This document shows, piece by piece, positions 60,821-64,000 of a stretch of DNA of 64,000 nucleotides. Position 1 is the stretch's first letter. Each line of letters opens with the position of its first letter. Where the stretch lies: contig NZ_JAUSRO010000003.1 in assembly GCF_030811835.1 (NCBI RefSeq), positions 364,150 to 428,149 on the forward strand, written 5' to 3'. The notes beneath the pieces are model-generated. The model ran no database searches. It was not told where the DNA came from and worked only from the letters and a program-made list of their open reading frames with translations. The translations under genes and the position numbers were made by a program. The stretch comes from Variovorax ginsengisoli. GTDB lineage: Bacteria; Pseudomonadota; Gammaproteobacteria; Burkholderiales; Burkholderiaceae_C.

Positions 60821-61267
60821 TCAGTTGATCTGGCGCATCGCGCACATCAATGTGGCTTCGCAAGCCAGCTCGGTACCCACCAGGGCCCGCCCCTTGAACT
60901 TGGAGATGCCGGCCTTCATGCGGTCGATCTCCACTTCCAGCGTGAGCTGGTCGCCCGGCTCGACCGGTCGCTTGAAACGCGCGCCATCGATGGCGGCGAA
61001 GTAATAGACCGTGTTGTCGTCGGGCACGATGTCCAGCGAGTGGAACGACAGCAGTGCTGCCGCCTGCGCCATGGCTTCGAGCATCAGAACGCCTGGCATC
61101 ACCGGGCGGTGTGGAAAGTGGCCATTGAAGAACGGCTCGTTCATGGTCACGTTCTTCAGCGCAGTGATGCGCTTGCCCTTCTCCATGTCGAGCACCCGGT
61201 CCACCAGCAGAAACGGGTAACGGTGAGGGAGCAGTTTGAGGATTTGGTGGATGTCGAGCGTCGTCAT
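60821..61267 (-). CDS. fabZ: 3-hydroxyacyl-ACP dehydratase FabZ
   Basis: 148 residues with the hot-dog fold. The active-site His lies in [23 protein letters not shown], and the Glu is in the same helix. It dehydrates hydroxyacyl-ACP in fatty-acid elongation. The ATG overlaps the lpxD stop (ATGA). Confidence 0.97.
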   Translation of the reverse strand: MTTLDIHQILKLLPHRYPFLLVDRVLDMEKGKRITALKNVTMNEPFFNGHFPHRPVMPGVLMLEAMAQAAALLSFHSLDIVPDDNTVYYFAAIDGARFKRPVEPGDQLTLEVEIDRMKAGISKFKGRALVGTELACEATLMCAMRQIN

Positions 61268-62250
61268 GGTGTCTTTTTCGGCACGCCTTCCTTTTCCAGC
61301 GTCTTGAGGCGCTCGCGAAGGCTATGCAATTGCTTGAGGGTGGCAGCATTTTTTTCCCAGGAGGCATTGTCGTCGATGGGAAACATGCCGGTGTACTGCC
61401 CCGGCTTCAGGATGGAACGCGTGACCACCGTGGCCGCAGAGATGTGCACATGATCGACCAGCTTCAGGTGGCCCAGCACAATCGCACCGCCGCCCACCGT
61501 GCAATGGGCACCGATCACCGCGCTGCCCGCCACGCCCACGCAACCGGCCATGGCGGTGTGCTTGCCCACGTGCACGTTGTGGCCGATCTGGATCAGATTG
61601 TCGAGCTTGACGCCGTCCTCGATCACCGTGTCTTCCAGCGCGCCGCGGTCGATGCAGGTGTTCGCACCGATCTCTACATCGTCACCGATGCGCACGGCGC
61701 CCAGTTGCTCGATCTTGACCCAGGTGCCTTCATGCGGCGCGAGACCAAAGCCGTCGGCACCGATCACCACGCCCGGATGCAGCAGGCATCGCGCGCCGAT
61801 CGTGCAGTCTTCGCTGACGGTCACGCGCGACTTGAGCACGGTATCGGCTCCGATGCGTGCACCCCGCTCCACCACGCACAGCGCGCCGATGCGCGCTGTC
61901 GGGTCGATATGGGCCTGCGGGTCGATGACCGCGCTTGGGTGCACGTGCTCAAGCGCGGGGCGCGCGTGCGCGCGTTTCCAGAGCTGTGTGAGCCGGGCGA
62001 AGTAGAGGTAAGGATCGGGCGTGACGATGAACGCACCGCGCTGGGCAGCCTCCTCCCGCATGGCAGGAGATACGATGACGCACGCTGCGCGGGACGCAGC
62101 CAACTCCTTGCGGTACTTGGGATGACTCAGGAAGCTGAGGGCGTCCGCAGAGGCCGTCTGCAGCGGCGCAAGTCGCGCAATGCTGCATTCAGGATCACCC
62201 TGAAGCTCGCCGCCGAGCGCCTCGATGATGGCTGCAAGACGCAGTGCCAC
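61264..62250 (-). CDS. lpxD: UDP-3-O-acylglucosamine N-acyltransferase
   Basis: 328 residues. An N-terminal uridine-binding domain (~1-100) is followed by hexapeptide-repeat beta-helix coils (~105-290), with the catalytic His in [15 protein letters not shown]. It adds the second hydroxyacyl chain in lipid A synthesis. The gene lies 14 bases after skp. Confidence 0.96.
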   Translation of the reverse strand: MALRLAAIIEALGGELQGDPECSIARLAPLQTASADALSFLSHPKYRKELAASRAACVIVSPAMREEAAQRGAFIVTPDPYLYFARLTQLWKRAHARPALEHVHPSAVIDPQAHIDPTARIGALCVVERGARIGADTVLKSRVTVSEDCTIGARCLLHPGVVIGADGFGLAPHEGTWVKIEQLGAVRIGDDVEIGANTCIDRGALEDTVIEDGVKLDNLIQIGHNVHVGKHTAMAGCVGVAGSAVIGAHCTVGGGAIVLGHLKLVDHVHISAATVVTRSILKPGQYTGMFPIDDNASWEKNAATLKQLHSLRERLKTLEKEGVPKKTP

Positions 62251-62264
62251 GCGGGTTTGCGGCC

Positions 62265-62819
62265 TTACTTGGCTGCTGCAGGCGCGGCAGTCGAGGACGC
62301 GGTCGAGGCGTTCAGCGCGCGAATCACCTTGTCGGTGATGTCATGCTTTGGATTGATGTAGATCGCCTCCTGCAGGATGGCGTCGTACTTCTCGGCTTCG
62401 GCCACTTGCTTGACCACACGATTGGCACGCTCGTACACCTGCTGGAGTTCCTCGTTCTTGCGCGCGTTCAGGTCTTCCTGGAACTCGCGGCGACGACGTT
62501 GAAACTCGCGATCCTGATCGACCAGCGCACGCTGGCGCGCAATGCGTTGCGCCTCGGGCAGCGTGGGTGCTTCGCGCTCGAATTTCTCCGAAGCTGCCTT
62601 GAGCGCCTCCCCCAGACCCGCCACGTCCTTCTCGCGCTTGAGGAACTCCGCCTCCAGCTTGGCCTGCGCCTGCTTGGCCGGTTGGGCCTCGCGCAACACG
62701 CGGTCCGGGTTGACGAATCCGATGCGAAAGGTTTCTTGCGCCTGCGCATGCGCAGGCGTTGCCAGCAAAGCGCAGGCGGGGATCAACAAGGCGCCCGCAA
62801 CGCGGAACAGATGATTCAT
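62265..62819 (-). CDS. skp: Periplasmic chaperone Skp/OmpH
   Basis: 184 residues. The signal peptide (~1-25, ending AHA-QA) is followed by the OmpH/Skp fold: a beta core and a long charged coiled coil (~50-130) forming the tentacles. A low-complexity Ala/Ser C-terminal tail is extra. It holds unfolded outer-membrane proteins for the BAM complex. The start shares a base with the bamA stop (TAATG). Confidence 0.94.
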   Translation of the reverse strand: MNHLFRVAGALLIPACALLATPAHAQAQETFRIGFVNPDRVLREAQPAKQAQAKLEAEFLKREKDVAGLGEALKAASEKFEREAPTLPEAQRIARQRALVDQDREFQRRRREFQEDLNARKNEELQQVYERANRVVKQVAEAEKYDAILQEAIYINPKHDITDKVIRALNASTASSTAAPAAAK

Positions 62820-64000
62820 TAGAACGAGGTTCCGATCTGGAATTGGAAGCGTTGAATTCTATCGCTGTACACCGGCTTGGTCGGGTCGCTGGTCAGGTCC
62901 TCATCCTTCTGATATTTGACCGGAACGGCATAGGCCAGACGCAACGGGCCGAGCGGCGAGATCCAGCTGATGCCCAAGCCCACGGAAGCACGAATCATCT
63001 GCTGGGCCTTCCATTGCGCGTCGCTCTGCGTGCTTCGATCGGTGAACACGTTGCCGACGTCCAGGAAGCTGAACAGACGCAGCGTGCGATCGTTGCCTGC
63101 ACCCGGGAACGGTGTGCTCAGCTCCATGTTGAAGATCGCCTTCTTGGTGCCACCGAGCGCAGCTTCGGTGACGGAGTCACGCGGTCCCAGCGAGTTCTGC
63201 TCGAAGCCACGGATGGAGCCCAGGCCGCCGGCATAGAAGTTCTTGAAGATCGGGTAAACCTGACCACCCAGTGCCTTGGCATAACCCAGTTCACCGTTGA
63301 GCGCCAGCGTGTACTGCTTGTTGATCGGGAAGTACTGCTGGTACTGGTAGCTGGACTTGATGTACTTCATGTCGCTGCCCACACCCCACTCGGCGTTGGC
63401 ACGTTGCAGACGGCCCTTGGTCGGAACCAGGGCGCTGTCGCGGTCGTCGCGTGCCCAGCCGATGGTCAACGGCACACCGAACTTGCTGTCGTCGGCGCAA
63501 TTGCCGACGGTGTTGGTCACGGTGTTGGTCGCGCACTGGAAATAGTCACGGTAGGCCTGCGGCGTCACCGTAGCCACGTTGCTTCCTGGCTTGAACTTGT
63601 ACTGCTCGATGCCGGCACCGAAGAACACGGTATCGACCTCGCTGAAGGGCACGCCGAACTTCATGGAGCCGCCTTGGCTCACCAGGGAATAGTCGCCGTC
63701 CTGGCTGTAATAGGGGCGCGTTGTCTGGTGGAACACGGTGAAGGTGCGGGAAATGCCATCCTTCGTGAAGTACGGATCGGTCGCCGTCAGGGAGATGGTG
63801 CGGTAGTACTTGCTCGTGTTGACCTGCAGGCCCAGGTAATTGCCCGAGCCGAACACGTTCTCTTGCGAGATGCCGAAAGTCAGAGAAACCTTCTCGGAGC
63901 TGGAGTACCCCGCGCCCAGTTGCAGGCTGCCCGTGGGCTTTTCCTTGACCTCCACCGTCAGGTCGACCTGGTCGGGCGAGCCCGCCACTTCCTGCGTCTC
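62819..64000 (-). CDS. bamA: Outer membrane protein assembly factor BamA, C-terminal part
   Basis: The reading frame continues past the window edge, so the N terminus and most POTRA domains are missing; 393 residues are visible. They cover the end of the last POTRA (~1-20) and the 16-strand beta-barrel. The loop-6 motif GSIRGFEQN and the C-terminal Phe typical of outer-membrane proteins are present. It inserts beta-barrel proteins into the outer membrane and heads the skp-lpxD-fabZ-lpxA-lpxB operon. Confidence 0.96.
   Translation of the reverse strand, partial: ETQEVAGSPDQVDLTVEVKEKPTGSLQLGAGYSSSEKVSLTFGISQENVFGSGNYLGLQVNTSKYYRTISLTATDPYFTKDGISRTFTVFHQTTRPYYSQDGDYSLVSQGGSMKFGVPFSEVDTVFFGAGIEQYKFKPGSNVATVTPQAYRDYFQCATNTVTNTVGNCADDSKFGVPLTIGWARDDRDSALVPTKGRLQRANAEWGVGSDMKYIKSSYQYQQYFPINKQYTLALNGELGYAKALGGQVYPIFKNFYAGGLGSIRGFEQNSLGPRDSVTEAALGGTKKAIFNMELSTPFPGAGNDRTLRLFSFLDVGNVFTDRSTQSDAQWKAQQMIRASVGLGISWISPLGPLRLAYAVPVKYQKDEDLTSDPTKPVYSDRIQRFQFQIGTSF

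Overview
This is high-GC chromosomal DNA with dense, tightly packed operons, from a betaproteobacterium of the order Burkholderiales. Gene content and neighbourhoods suggest Comamonadaceae, probably Variovorax or a close relative. Pointers are the LivFGHM-type transporter with an acyl-CoA ligase, lpxK-Trm112-kdsB-adk, carAB followed by a Kdo hydroxylase and greA, and bamA-skp-lpxD-fabZ-lpxA-lpxB-rnhB. Genus level is inference. I saw no rRNA, tRNA, CRISPR array, prophage or insertion sequence. Almost everything is core chromosome with a few accessory modules.

Layout. 1-3.6 kb: the end of a branched-chain-amino-acid-type ABC transporter operon (fused LivM-LivG, LivF) with a co-transcribed AMP-forming acyl-CoA ligase. 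3.6-6.4 kb: a membrane diguanylate cyclase and a divergent MFS transporter sharing an AT-rich control region. 6.4-10.7 kb (minus): mltG-tmk-holB-tatD-ankyrin operon, divergent from ygfZ. 11.7-18 kb (minus): cstA with its small partner YbdD; then, upstream and separated by a possible operator, an operon of alpha/beta-hydrolase, thioesterase-GNAT fusion, Cache histidine kinase and LuxR-type regulator. 18-26.5 kb: iron alcohol dehydrogenase, sbcB, cardiolipin synthase, clpS-clpA, icd. 26.6-30 kb: two small exported proteins, a DUF192 protein, sodB, xseA. 30-35.4 kb: lpxK-Trm112-kdsB, adk, asparaginase divergent from lexA with two SOS boxes, and a small conserved-looking protein.

35.4-42 kb (plus): a catabolic cluster of 2-hydroxyacid dehydrogenase, PaaH-type 3-hydroxyacyl-CoA dehydrogenase, enoyl-CoA hydratase/isomerase, Crp/Fnr regulator, aminoglycoside-phosphotransferase-like kinase and acyl-CoA dehydrogenase. 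The last two resemble a split version of animal ACAD10/ACAD11. This is the best candidate for an undescribed pathway here. 42-51 kb: glmM-MOSC-GNAT, folP, ftsH, rlmE, divergent yhbY, an orphan glycosyltransferase, DUF4149, greA. 50.4-57.3 kb (minus): carA-carB-Kdo hydroxylase and a solo HipA-like kinase (YjjJ/HipH type). 57.4-64 kb (minus): the outer-membrane biogenesis operon bamA-skp-lpxD-fabZ-lpxA-lpxB-rnhB-rRNA methyltransferase, with bamA cut by the window edge.

Envelope assembly dominates: lipid A (lpxA, lpxB, lpxD, lpxK, fabZ), Kdo (kdsB, Kdo hydroxylase), peptidoglycan (glmM, mltG), outer-membrane proteins (bamA, skp) and membrane quality control (ftsH, cls). Many adjacent genes overlap by ATGA or similar junctions, which indicates translational coupling and helps fix several starts, including GTG and TTG starts.
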